Source of the DNA: Diadema setosum
Taxonomy: Eukaryota; Echinodermata; Echinoidea; Diadematoida; Diadematidae
DNA length: 64,000 nt
NCBI GenBank assembly: GCA_033980235.1
Contig: CM067072.1
Coordinates: 32,215,759-32,279,758, forward strand
Direction of reading: 5' to 3'
Both the position numbers and the translations under genes were made by a program. This document shows, piece by piece, positions 48,701 to 50,700 of this stretch (its first letter is position 1; each line of letters starts with the position of its first letter). Under the pieces are notes generated by a model. The model was not told where the DNA came from and did no database searches. It saw only the letters and a program-made list of their open reading frames with translations.

Positions 48701-49842
48701 TGAATGTATGACTATTGTGATGAAATAGATAGATGTGGAGGGAGCATCTATTCCCTTCCAAGCATAAAAACACTCTAATGTATATTCTACATACATTGTA
48801 AACATACCATCGTAACAAAATTGATTGTACATAAATGCACATACATACAACTACACAGGGTCGGAAGAATTTGCCCTCTTCTCCACATTCCTTTAAATGG
48901 CGAAAATCTCGAAAAAAAAAAAGAATCAACTACAGCTGTATAAACATACAACTGGGTATTCTGTACGCGGAAATATTTATCAACATGTAGTTCCCAGAGG
49001 ACAACTCGGTCGGCCAAGGTGCAGACAGCAATATAACAGAAGTATTTGAAAGTTAACAGGATAAATATATAAGATAGATATAACAAGGTAAACATACATA
49101 TAACAAGAGTGGTTTCATGATCTAAAAGGTACTACACTATGCATATGCACGTTACAAATCAAACTTCCAGTTTTTGAAATAGGTTGGTAATTTGCCTCTC
49201 TTTCTTGCCAAATAATATTCCGTTTCCTTCAGAGTTTTAATAAAAGACTTTACTGCCACATAATTAGGATTACCACCTTAAAATTTGCACACATAAAAAC
49301 GATATTTAACTGCCAGAAAAAAGAAATGTCAAAAATTTATCGTTGACAACCCCCAAAAATTAATTGAAATCTGTTAAATTAAAATCTAAAACATACTTTT
49401 TATGTATTATGCGTAACAAATAATTCCAAATGGAGCTTACCTTCTCACAATCACACAAAAAAGATGTATTATTGTTTCTTCAACTTTGTTACAAAAACTA
49501 CAATTTGGGGAATTGTATAGGTTGACAAAAACATGAGCAGCTCTGTCACTCAATCATCTTTTTACTACGAATAAATTGTATATCCAGTACGCCAAATATT
49601 GAACAAAGTCATGTTGTATTTCATTTACCTATGTTTTGTTTTGCTCTTTTCGTACCATTTTGCCACTTCTTGCCTCTAGTTGCAATCCATCTGAATAGAA
49701 CGAGTCAACATCAAAATTTGGTATTACACTATCCCCCAGCGCACAGTGTCAACTTAACATCACAAAACTTACCGCAAACTGCCATGTTCATGGCGATGAA
49801 GATTGCACATCGAAGTGCTAGCATTGGGGATCGTAGTTCCAT
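6626..49842 (-). CDS. TEK: Tie/TEK-like receptor gene with duplicated Ig-Ig-EGF block (10 exons, 3' end outside window)
   Basis: Joined minus-strand exons: 49773-49842, 47084-46737, 41405-41157, 37344-37213, 33738-33586, 20622-20485, 15658-15287, 11945-11679, 10839-10708 and 6766-6626. All internal junctions are phase 1, and the 2002 nt stay open. The product is a secreted or type I membrane protein with signal peptide, Ig1, Ig2, EGF1-3, then Ig1, Ig2, EGF1, EGF2 again. The Tie assignment rests on EGF motifs typical of Tie receptors (WGPSC...CPPGFMG in EGF1; [11 protein letters not shown] in EGF2; TGWHGPQC in EGF3), on an Ig2 without canonical cysteines ending RLIVRG, and on the domain order. 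Tie receptors are angiopoietin-family receptor tyrosine kinases in vertebrates. The kinase is not in the window, so signalling ability here is inferred. A soluble or kinase-less relative remains possible. Confidence 0.85.
6767..10707 (-). other. Intron 9, mostly unique sequence
   Basis: 3.9 kb between the two EGF exons of the second block. It holds a CpG-dense island at 8161-8412 (separate entry) and two diverged direct copies of a repeat of about 110 bp (9915-10020 and 10090-10190; shared words GAGCT.TGACCAC.AAACTCACAC and AAGTTTGAA). It also has a C run at 10291-10306 and A runs near 6916 and 9346. A 68-codon frame at 7374-7580 has a CxC..CxH arrangement but no wider similarity that I recognise. 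Confidence 0.5.
8161..8412. other. CpG-dense, coding-like island in intron 9
   Basis: The DNA from about 8190 to 8400 is far richer in CG dinucleotides than anything around it (27 or so by eye in 210 bp) and is open on both strands. On the plus strand there is a frame from ATG 8253 (MCLGHFGRGRNPP...) to a stop at 8449. On the minus strand a frame contains SNWTC and runs to a stop at 8161. Neither protein is recognised. It could be an exon of a nested gene, a retrocopy, or an internal CpG-type promoter. Its strand is undecided. Confidence 0.3.
10708..10839 (-). CDS. TEK: Exon 9: EGF1 of second block
   Basis: 132 nt (44 codons), phase 1-1, acceptor GACACAG|ATTGTCC, donor GAAACAG|GTATATA. It encodes an eight-cysteine module, DCPSKKYGLDCLNDCPDC then GECVCRPGFKGSNCET. 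The length equals exon 4 exactly and the cysteine spacing is the same (exon 4: GCLDNLWGPSCQYTCPTC, then GRCVCPPGFMGDHCEM). Exons 4 and 9 are therefore clear duplicates of a Tie-type EGF1. The module is extracellular. Confidence 0.88.
10840..11678 (-). other. Intron 8 (839 bp)
   Basis: The shortest intron visible. AT-rich, no repeat family recognised, no exon seen. Confidence 0.6.
11679..11945 (-). CDS. TEK: Exon 8: Ig2 of second block
   Basis: 267 nt (89 codons), phase 1-1, acceptor TTCCAG|ATTCTC, donor TTAGAG|GTAAGC. The Ig-like fold is shown by a strand near TISLTVQV, the tryptophan in LQWRRNGG, a DEGIYECYVD motif (D-x-G-x-Y-x-C) and a final strand MRLFIRG. Only the F-strand cysteine is present and no B-strand partner is seen. 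Exon 3 (41157-41405) is the corresponding domain of the first block and ends similarly (VRLIVRG). Known vertebrate Tie Ig2 domains also lack a canonical disulphide, which fits. Confidence 0.88.
11946..12467 (-). other. Intron 7, first part; no feature seen
   Basis: AT-rich intronic DNA next to exon 8 with short A and T runs. No repeat family or exon recognised before the MITE fragment at 12468. Confidence 0.5.
12468..12898 (+). mobile_element. Partial family A MITE
   Basis: Matches the middle and right part of the element at 19518-20220: GGATTATCATTATATTAGCT, then CTTTCAAAGCAGTAGCATTA, GAAAGGGGGCCTC and TTTTGATCCCAAACTTG. Both termini are absent. A (CA)n tract at about 12697-12718 has expanded inside it. 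Confidence 0.65.
12950..13105 (-). mobile_element. LINE 3'-end fragment
   Basis: Read on the minus strand, it runs CATACCCCTCGAGGGTCGTT and then TAATAAACTTCAACTTCAAA. A short UTR followed by a polyadenylation-like word and a TTGAAG-type tail is typical of CR1/L2-like non-LTR retrotransposon ends. It is heavily 5'-truncated with no coding sequence. Confidence 0.45.
13640..13800. mobile_element. Hairpin MITE with 47-bp arms
   Basis: The left arm starts GGTGGTGGGAGGTTGATTTT and reaches CTTATAACTAAGTGTCA near 13690. The right arm is its near-perfect reverse complement (TGGCACTTAGTTATAAG to CAACCTCCCACCACT at about 13748-13797). The loop is about 58 nt. It is probably a small foldback element. 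No coding capacity. Confidence 0.7.
14406..14794 (+). mobile_element. Palindromic MITE (family B), complete copy
   Basis: Starts TTAAAGGTGCTGTACAGTAC and ends with its inverted counterpart near TCTCTTTAA. The interior is an imperfect palindrome: GGCTGAGATATCCAAA at about 14555 pairs with TTTGGATATCTCAGCC at about 14635. Other copies are at 43262-43656, 32803-33228 (complete) and at 16.5, 18.0 and 24.5 kb (partial). The terminal TTAA-like flank suggests a TTAA or TTTAA target, which I could not settle. Confidence 0.75.
15287..15658 (-). CDS. TEK: Exon 7: Ig1-like domain of second block, cysteine-free
   Basis: 372 nt (124 codons), phase 1-1, acceptor TTCACGCAG|TGCACA. The donor is taken as GAGGTG|GTAAGAG, a strong site that keeps phase 1; the alternative GAG|GTGGTA is weaker. 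The domain runs VHIVDVTTFNQNAG to GAFRTAVSYKGRTEKVVM. Its last part aligns with exon 2 (GAYSCRAERYNWTTTATTLF), so it is the second copy of the Tie-type N-terminal Ig domain. The exon contains no cysteine at all, so the Ig disulphide is lost. It splices from exon 6 without a new signal peptide, which argues for one transcript rather than two tandem genes. Confidence 0.8.
15783..15857 (-). pseudogene. tRNA-like sequence (Thr-AGT-like), probable SINE head or relic
   Basis: The minus strand shows a D arm GTCA/TGAC around CAATGGATA. The anticodon arm is CCTGT-TTAGTAA-TCAGG (loop anticodon AGT, closing pair mismatched). The T arm is GTTGG-TTCGAGT-CTAGC, with the RNA polymerase III B-box-like GGTTCGAGTC. 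The acceptor halves do not pair and the variable loop is short, so it is not a working tRNA. It is probably a tRNA-derived SINE or pseudogene inside intron 6. Confidence 0.45.
16250..16400 (+). repeat. Degenerate AACTCG-word repeat
   Basis: Repeated words of the type AACTCGCCATAACTC and AACTCGGCTAA. A related stretch lies at 20995-21130. Probably ends of a DNA repeat family. Confidence 0.35.
16510..16850. mobile_element. Partial family B MITE
   Basis: Contains the family words TTTGATGGAAACTGGTTTTA, GCTGAGATATCGAAAAACAA and GGATATCTCAGGCACATC in the same order as 14406-14794, but both ends are eroded. Confidence 0.55.
16856..17363 (-). mobile_element. Family A MITE, internally deleted copy
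   Basis: Both ends are present: TATGTGACCGTGCATCACAA at the left, and GTGATGCGGGGTCACATA at the right. Its interior is inverted relative to the 19.5-kb copy and about 200 bp shorter. Ends start TGTGACC next to TA, consistent with a TA target-site duplication. Confidence 0.8.
17375..18035 (+). mobile_element. Family A MITE, diverged copy
   Basis: Lies directly after the previous copy and in the opposite orientation. It shares ATTCAAGTGGACTCTCCTAA, TTCAAAGCAGTAGCGTTATC and TGATCCCAAACTTAGAGT with the other members. The terminal words are eroded (AAAACCAACAAAACGTCG; TTGTTGGTTTTATGAT). Confidence 0.7.
18036..19517 (-). other. Intron 6 interior, no gene seen
   Basis: AT-rich intronic DNA. The first 120 bp resemble a right arm of family B (CATGCTTTTTCTAATTTCATA). 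The rest shows no domain-bearing open frame and no repeat that I recognise. Confidence 0.5.
19518..20220 (+). mobile_element. Complete TA-flanked MITE (family A reference copy)
   Basis: 703 bp including flanking TA on each side. Inverted ends are TATGTGACCCTGCATCACAA and TTTGTGGTGCACGGTCACATA. There is no coding capacity. Ends beginning TGTGACC with a TA target fit a non-autonomous Tc1/mariner or pogo-type element; the superfamily is inferred only from the TA duplication. At least eight copies or fragments occur in the window. Confidence 0.8.
20485..20622 (-). CDS. TEK: Exon 6: EGF3 of first block
   Basis: 138 nt (46 codons), phase 1-1, donor GTCAAG|GTACGA. It encodes an eight-cysteine laminin/EGF module: CAEGTYGADCTQTCHC, QCDPVTGSCDG, then GGCDTGWHGPQCQ. 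Tie receptors have this third EGF after the [11 protein letters not shown]-type second EGF, and exon order here agrees. The start is set by the only AG in phase, directly before GATGTGCT. That AG follows a run of A rather than a pyrimidine tract (see the next entry), so recognition of this exon may be inefficient. Confidence 0.85.
20624..20685 (-). repeat. Duplicated poly-A tract at the exon 6 acceptor
   Basis: On the plus strand: 17 T, AACAGGAGAA, 25 T, AACAGGAGAA. On the coding strand the polypyrimidine-like TTCTCCTGTT occurs twice, each followed by a long A run, and the acceptor AG comes at the end of the second run. Tract length is likely to vary between alleles. Confidence 0.8.
20990..21135 (+). 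repeat. AACTCG-word repeat with hairpin
   Basis: GGCAACTCGTCATAA (21014) and TTATGATGAGTTGCC (to 21052) form a 15-bp stem with one wobble and a 9-nt loop, followed by GCGTAACTCGGCATAAC words. Related to 16250-16400. Confidence 0.4.
21413..21645 (+). repeat. GGCCGTGTCAC-family DNA repeat, fragment
   Basis: Begins AAGGCCGTGTCACACCTTTC. Its right part, TTTCCGGGCAAGCTACGCGG then CTTGTTGCG, recurs in inverse orientation at 31765-31826. Local CpG content is high. Probably the end of a DNA transposon family. No protein is recognisable. Confidence 0.5.
21650..22195 (+). repeat. 14-bp tandem array, left arm (GGATAACTACCCCC)
   Basis: Degenerate tandem repeats of GGATAACTACCCCC interrupted by C runs. 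The reverse-complement array lies at 25390-25870, so the two form inverted arms separated by about 3.2 kb. Confidence 0.8.
22200..22780 (+). mobile_element. Decayed LINE 3' fragment
   Basis: A conceptual frame gives RIYDMYRLHLGRFMYKLNSS followed by FIKNETVPAYPTR. This resembles the C-terminal tail of CR1/L2-like reverse-transcriptase ORFs, where a VPxHYxTR-type motif follows the RT domain. Stops and frameshifts follow. The 155-codon frame beginning at 22582 overlaps the probable 3' untranslated part and is not a gene. Confidence 0.4.
23205..23760. repeat. Inverted degenerate TTCCGAAGGTTCGTTA array
   Basis: From 23205 to about 23560, words such as TTCCGAAGGTTCGTT repeat in direct orientation. 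From 23620 to 23760 they appear as reverse complements (GGATTAACGAACCTTTGGAA). The centre near 23590 makes an imperfect foldback. Confidence 0.55.
24060..24232 (-). mobile_element. CGTTATAAC-repeat MITE end
   Basis: The minus strand starts CAGTGAACTCCCGTTACAAC and continues with repeated CGTTATAACGAA words. Subterminal repeats behind a CAGT terminus are typical of pogo/Tigger-like DNA elements. The other end was not located with confidence. Confidence 0.4.
24510..24850. mobile_element. Partial family B MITE
   Basis: Contains GAGATAATTAGAAACCCCTT and ATTAAAGAGCATGTTATTCC in the order seen at 14406-14794, then an A-rich break. The palindromic partner is missing. Confidence 0.45.
24851..25389 (-). 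other. Intron 5 segment, no feature seen
   Basis: AT-rich sequence inside the loop between the two 14-bp-repeat arms. No exon or repeat family recognised. Confidence 0.5.
25390..25870 (-). repeat. 14-bp tandem array, right arm (GGGGGTAGTTATCC)
   Basis: Reverse complement of the array at 21650-22195: direct repeats of GGGGGTAGTTATCC with G runs at the left edge (25396-25444). The plus-strand frame GGSYPGGSYPG is the translation of the repeat and not a protein. Confidence 0.8.
25975..26330 (+). repeat. GGCCGTGTCAC-family internal fragment
   Basis: CpG-rich. A block at 26005-26065 (CTGCGAAGTGCTGCC, then GGCGTTCTGCGTGGACCTCT) matches the minus strand of 31503-31575 (CTGCGAGGTGCTTCC, then GTGTTCTGCGTGTACCTCT). 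The 123-codon frame here is weakly shared with the antisense copy, so any protein it once had is a transposon relic at best. It ends at a GGGCGTCACCAG plus G-tract boundary. Confidence 0.45.
26331..27740. repeat. G-tract elements and a diverged 120-bp tandem repeat
   Basis: G runs at 26340-26357 and 27054-27117 follow GGCGTCACCAG and GTGGCGTAACTAC. Between 26725 and 26990, three diverged units share CCCCC(T/A)(T/C)AAAAATATTGGA and AGAAT/AGATT..TCTTGCTTTT words. A poly-A tract lies at 26696-26720. From 27145 to 27590 there is plain AT-rich sequence. No gene. Confidence 0.5.
27741..29420 (-). repeat. 164-bp satellite array, antisense copy
   Basis: Units of the same satellite as 781-3310 but reverse-complemented: TTAATTTCCAAAGCGAAAAA, GCTACAAACGGCAGTTTTT, GACTGTAAAATGTCAAAATT, AAGCTCGCTCGCTCCGCTCG, then ATGCCATTCTCCTGA. 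About seven units are present, more diverged than the plus-strand array. The array begins at a GTGGCGAATCCG plus G-run boundary and is interrupted by a 565-bp element at 28155-28719. Confidence 0.85.
28155..28719 (+). mobile_element. CAGTCAAACCTG MITE inserted in the satellite
   Basis: Inverted termini CAGTCAAACCTG and CAGGTTTGACTG flanked by TA on each side. Subterminal words AGCGGCCACCTGTCTATAGC recur at both ends. The host satellite unit reads TATA-GCTAC across the site, so insertion was at TA. The CAG..CTG ends and TA target fit a pogo/Tigger-type non-autonomous element. The internal 62-codon frame is not a recognisable transposase. Confidence 0.75.
29631..30542 (+). mobile_element. TTAA-flanked 912-bp element
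   Basis: Starts AGGTAGGAAATCCCATTT and ends GTATCCCCTACCT, with TTAA on both sides (29627-29630 and 30543-30546). The homologous unit at 30806 has a single TTAA at the same place, giving an internal empty site. A TTAA duplication is characteristic of piggyBac-type transposition. No transposase frame is present. It contains the nested palindrome 30015-30374. Confidence 0.75.
30015..30374. mobile_element. 360-bp palindromic element (family C)
   Basis: AAAGGGGATGGCTAGTAACT at the left pairs with the right end (CTTACTAGCCTTCCCCTTT). The arms are near-identical for about 150 bp, including CTTCAGAATGGTCTCATATT. A half copy lies at 42183-42400. Confidence 0.8.
31075..31159 (+). mobile_element. 85-bp TTAA-flanked miniature element
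   Basis: CCCACTGAGGACG at the left and CGTCCTCAATGGG at the right (one mismatch), flanked by TTAA at 31071-31074 and 31160-31163. CCC termini with a TTAA duplication are the piggyBac signature. It sits in the same junction of the tandem unit as the larger element at 29631. Confidence 0.85.
31340..31870 (-). repeat. GGCCGTGTCAC-family fragment, antisense
   Basis: On the minus strand it starts CTCAAGGCCGTGTCACC, continues TTTCCGGGCAAGCTACGCGG (as at 21592, inverted), and ends with the block shared with 26005-26065 and TGCAGGGGCGTCACC. The 140-codon minus frame at 31394-31816 is carried by this repeat. A poly-A run lies at 31861-31882. Confidence 0.5.
32020..32716 (+). mobile_element. Complete family A MITE
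   Basis: TATGTGACCCTGCACCACAA at the left and TGATGCAGGGTCACATA at the right, with the interior in the same order as 19518-20220 (TCGCCAGACATGGATTTTAG, then CTTTCAAAGCAGTAGCATCA). Confidence 0.8.
32803..33228 (+). mobile_element. Palindromic family B MITE
   Basis: GGTACAGTTTCGGTTGAGAT at the left and CATCTCAACCAATACTATAG at the right, with CCTGAGATCTCCAAAACAAA inside. Same layout as 14406-14794. A (GTTTTT)n stretch near 32856 has expanded. Confidence 0.65.
33229..33585 (-). other. Intron 5, 3' splice-distal end; (ACG)n/(ACA)n tract
   Basis: Contains an imperfect trinucleotide run at about 33497-33553 immediately beside exon 5. Nothing else recognised. Confidence 0.5.
33586..33738 (-). CDS. 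TEK: Exon 5: EGF2 of first block
   Basis: 153 nt (51 codons), phase 1-1, acceptor CATGACAG|CATGCA, donor AGTACAG|GTAATC. It encodes ACSSGHVGKYCEVSC, a longer loop PDINPQSNDC, then [20 protein letters not shown]: eight cysteines. The [17 protein letters not shown] segment is, from knowledge of the family, the most distinctive stretch of Tie EGF2 and is the strongest single piece of evidence for the gene's identity. Its duplicate is exon 10. Confidence 0.92.
33739..34329 (-). other. Intron 4 segment, T-rich
   Basis: (CA)n at about 33807-33826 and long T-rich stretches at 34067-34100 and 34164-34174. No repeat family or exon recognised. Confidence 0.5.
34330..34610 (+). mobile_element. LINE 3'-end fragment
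   Basis: TGTGGAATGTATGCCCTGTA, a T-rich stretch, GTTGGATGAAAAATGAATGA, then a degenerate (ATTGAATTG)n tail. The layout of untranslated end plus short-repeat tail is that of CR1/L2-like LINEs. No coding part remains. Confidence 0.45.
34611..35837 (-). other. Intron 4 interior, no gene seen
   Basis: Mostly unique AT-rich DNA with a T run at 35348-35369. Reading frames are short and show no family similarity. Confidence 0.5.
35838..36133 (+). mobile_element. GGCCCGAATTC-TIR MITE (296 bp)
   Basis: Left end GGCCCGAATTCACGAAGGTG, right end CACCTTCGAATTCGGGCC, with inner arms AAACCATGGTTT and AAACAATGGTTTT. The interior has several TTTCGTCGACGAAAT words. No coding capacity. A single copy in this window. 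Confidence 0.75.
36134..37212 (-). other. Intron 4, 5' part; no gene seen
   Basis: AT-rich, with (TTTC)n/(TCCC)n at 37040-37085 and a G run at 37107-37120 close to exon 4. No exon recognised. Confidence 0.5.
37213..37344 (-). CDS. TEK: Exon 4: EGF1 of first block
   Basis: 132 nt (44 codons), phase 1-1, acceptor AAACCAG|GTTGCT, donor GAAATGG|GTGAGT. Eight cysteines: GCLDNLWGPSCQYTCPTC, then NGGICDD, then GRCVCPPGFMGDHCEM. The WGP-C and CPPGFMG words are those expected from Tie EGF1. Its duplicate is exon 9, of identical length. The flanking intron 3 carries the 2.7-kb palindrome. Confidence 0.92.
39521..39635. mobile_element. Hairpin element nested in foldback right arm
   Basis: ACACTGAATACTACGGCCAG at the left and GCTGGCCGTCAATTCAGTGT at the right are inverted ends. 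It is absent at the matching place in the left arm (near 38120), where only AGTGTATGT-like sequence remains. Confidence 0.7.
39922..40004. mobile_element. Second hairpin nested in foldback right arm
   Basis: CATGCAATAATGGTTTCGTA and its exact complement (TACGAAACCATTATTGCATG) flank a 41-nt loop. The left arm has only CATGCAATT at this point (37859). Just outside, TATGCGTATGGGGCTGC is locally duplicated (39849 and 39886). Confidence 0.7.
40339..41072 (-). mobile_element. Complete family A MITE, inverted
   Basis: TATGTGACCATGCACCACAA at the left and TGTGGTGCAGGGTCACA at the right. The order is reversed relative to 19518-20220. It ends only about 85 bp from exon 3. Confidence 0.8.
41157..41405 (-). 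CDS. TEK: Exon 3: Ig2 of first block
   Basis: 249 nt (83 codons), phase 1-1, acceptor TGCACAG|CCAATT, donor GTTCGAG|GTATTA. It encodes ANFTPNKLTVTAS, then VWVLNG, then SMAGLYQYYDG and VRLIVRG. The Ig fold is recognisable from the W and the AGLYxYY strand, but there is no cysteine; tyrosine stands where Ig domains normally have the F-strand cysteine. This agrees with the known cysteine-poor Ig2 of Tie receptors. One N-glycosylation sequon (NFT) sits at the start. Duplicate: exon 8. Confidence 0.88.
41406..42409 (-). other. Intron 2 with half of a family C palindrome
   Basis: Unique AT-rich DNA up to 42182. Then 42183-42400 carries the left half of the element at 30015-30374 (AAAGGGGATGGCTA, then CAGAATGGTCTCATAT), broken off at the palindrome centre. 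Confidence 0.55.
42410..44980. repeat. Palindromic array carrying X-box-like motifs
   Basis: Two diverged tandem units of about 370 bp on the left (42410-43210) face two reverse-complement units on the right (44130-44980). Shared words include TTCTTCATTAAACA, TTTCTTTAAAAGAA and CTTCAGCCGTTGCCATGG. Motifs close to GTTGCCATGGCAAC occur at 42531, 42681, 42859, 43023, 43162, 44175, 44303, 44455, 44625, 44779 and 44888. The centre holds a family B MITE. No coding frame. Confidence 0.75.
43262..43656 (+). mobile_element. Complete family B MITE at array centre
   Basis: TTTAAAGGGACTGTACAGTA at the left and CTGTACATACCCTTTAA at the right. Its interior is closely similar to 14406-14794, including GCGACAGGCCACG. 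Confidence 0.8.
44981..46736 (-). other. Intron 2, upstream part; no gene seen
   Basis: AT-rich unique DNA with ordinary short ORFs. No repeat family recognised and no Ig or EGF motif in any frame. Confidence 0.5.
46737..47084 (-). CDS. TEK: Exon 2: Tie-type N-terminal Ig1 domain, first block
   Basis: 348 nt (116 codons), phase 1-1, acceptor CTTGACAG|GAAACA, donor TCTGACG|GTAAAG. It encodes GNILGMTCVNFNPIYDP, STLTFQRSIDL, ASWCSYGDDVSSCQLPSG, then FGAYSCRAERYNWTTTATTL. Four cysteines are present. The TC near the start and the YSC of GAYSC are the likely Ig pair; the WC..SSC pair is probably a second, local bridge. NWT is a glycosylation sequon. A variant Ig directly after the signal peptide is the expected position of Tie Ig1. 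Exon 7 is its diverged duplicate. Confidence 0.85.
47085..48405 (-). other. Intron 1, proximal part; no gene seen
   Basis: AT-rich. Includes a minus frame continuing upstream of exon 2 to 47217 (KKLISFILFLAWTS), which is interrupted by the exon 2 acceptor and judged intronic. No repeat family recognised. Confidence 0.5.
48410..49620 (-). mobile_element. LINE 3' end with RT-terminal zinc-finger remnant
   Basis: The minus strand encodes, with one frameshift, NLYNSPNCSFCNKVEETIIH, then LFCDCEKVSSIWNYL, and ends KTLKETEYYLARKRGKL and FKNWKFDL before a stop near 49155. The CxxC...HLFxxC arrangement is that of the C-terminal zinc-finger segment after the reverse transcriptase in L1/Tx1-like LINEs. 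An untranslated region of about 730 bp follows to a terminal A-rich stretch at 48410-48440. It is 5'-truncated and dead, lying in intron 1 in the sense orientation of the host gene. Confidence 0.7.
49773..49842 (-). CDS. TEK: Exon 1: signal peptide of Tie-like gene
   Basis: Coding 70 nt: MELRSPMLALRCAIFIAMNM followed by AVC and one nt, then donor GTAAGTTTTGTGA. Arginine near the start, a hydrophobic core and small residues before the junction make it a signal peptide; cleavage is expected near the exon end. The start is the first ATG in frame: the frame stays open upstream but without ATG, and the context is AGAATGG. The phase-1 end joins exon 2. The paralogous exon at 58790 has the same length and same donor, which supports both calls. 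Confidence 0.85.
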
Positions 49843-50700
49843 TCTCCTGACCCATTCAATGACTCTTTGTTCTGCTCGGAATACTGTAATTTCTCCACAG
49901 TAAGAATTACCCCATGCGATCAAAAGAAAATGATCAGGCGCACATGAAAGTGATTGTCTTCTCTGTCGTTCCCGTATTTCTTGCGCAGTCTCATGTAACT
50001 CCAGGCCAGGTATATCATATTTTTTTCAACTTTAATTTCCTGGTTCGATGCTGCGTATAACAATGTGCGGTAGCAAATTATTTTGTTTAAGGGTGATAAG
50101 AGCTAGTCATGGTGTTACAAATTCCAAGTTGCCCGTTCAAAGGGCACACCGTCATAAGAGTAAATTAACCTTCTTTCATAATTGGAAGCTTGGATGCGTT
50201 TATTGTCAACATAGAGCCTAAACATTTAAAATCGGAACACCGTATTAGCGCACAACTATTCACGTATTTCACACCCCGACTATTCCTTTGTTGTTATTTC
50301 CTCACTTCAGGGGAAGGAGACAAAAAGAGAAAAAATCATATTGGAGCTTTCTTTTGCGTGTTTATCACTTCCTTCTGCATGTTATTATCATGTCATTATA
50401 TCATAGTCTGAAATTACAAACTGACCGTTTTATTTCCTCGTAGTTGACCGCATGTATGCGCTAACATAAACCAAGGAGCATTATCAGTTAGTTAAGCTGC
50501 AGTTTGATTTTGATGCACCATTAAAAAAAAACCAAAAAAAAAAAACACACACAAAAAAAAAACAGACATCATTATTTCAGTACATCGTTGTACACCATTT
50601 CCGAGTTTAACTTTGATGAATAGATTGAAATCAGACGAACAGAAAAGTAGAAGTTTCATGTTTGGTTTGAGCTGACATACAACCGAGCAGCAACAATCCA
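49843..50700. promoter_or_regulatory. Presumed promoter region of the Tie-like gene
   Basis: Sequence immediately upstream of exon 1 on the minus strand. I see no convincing TATA box or initiator and place no transcription start. The call rests only on position. Confidence 0.25.
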
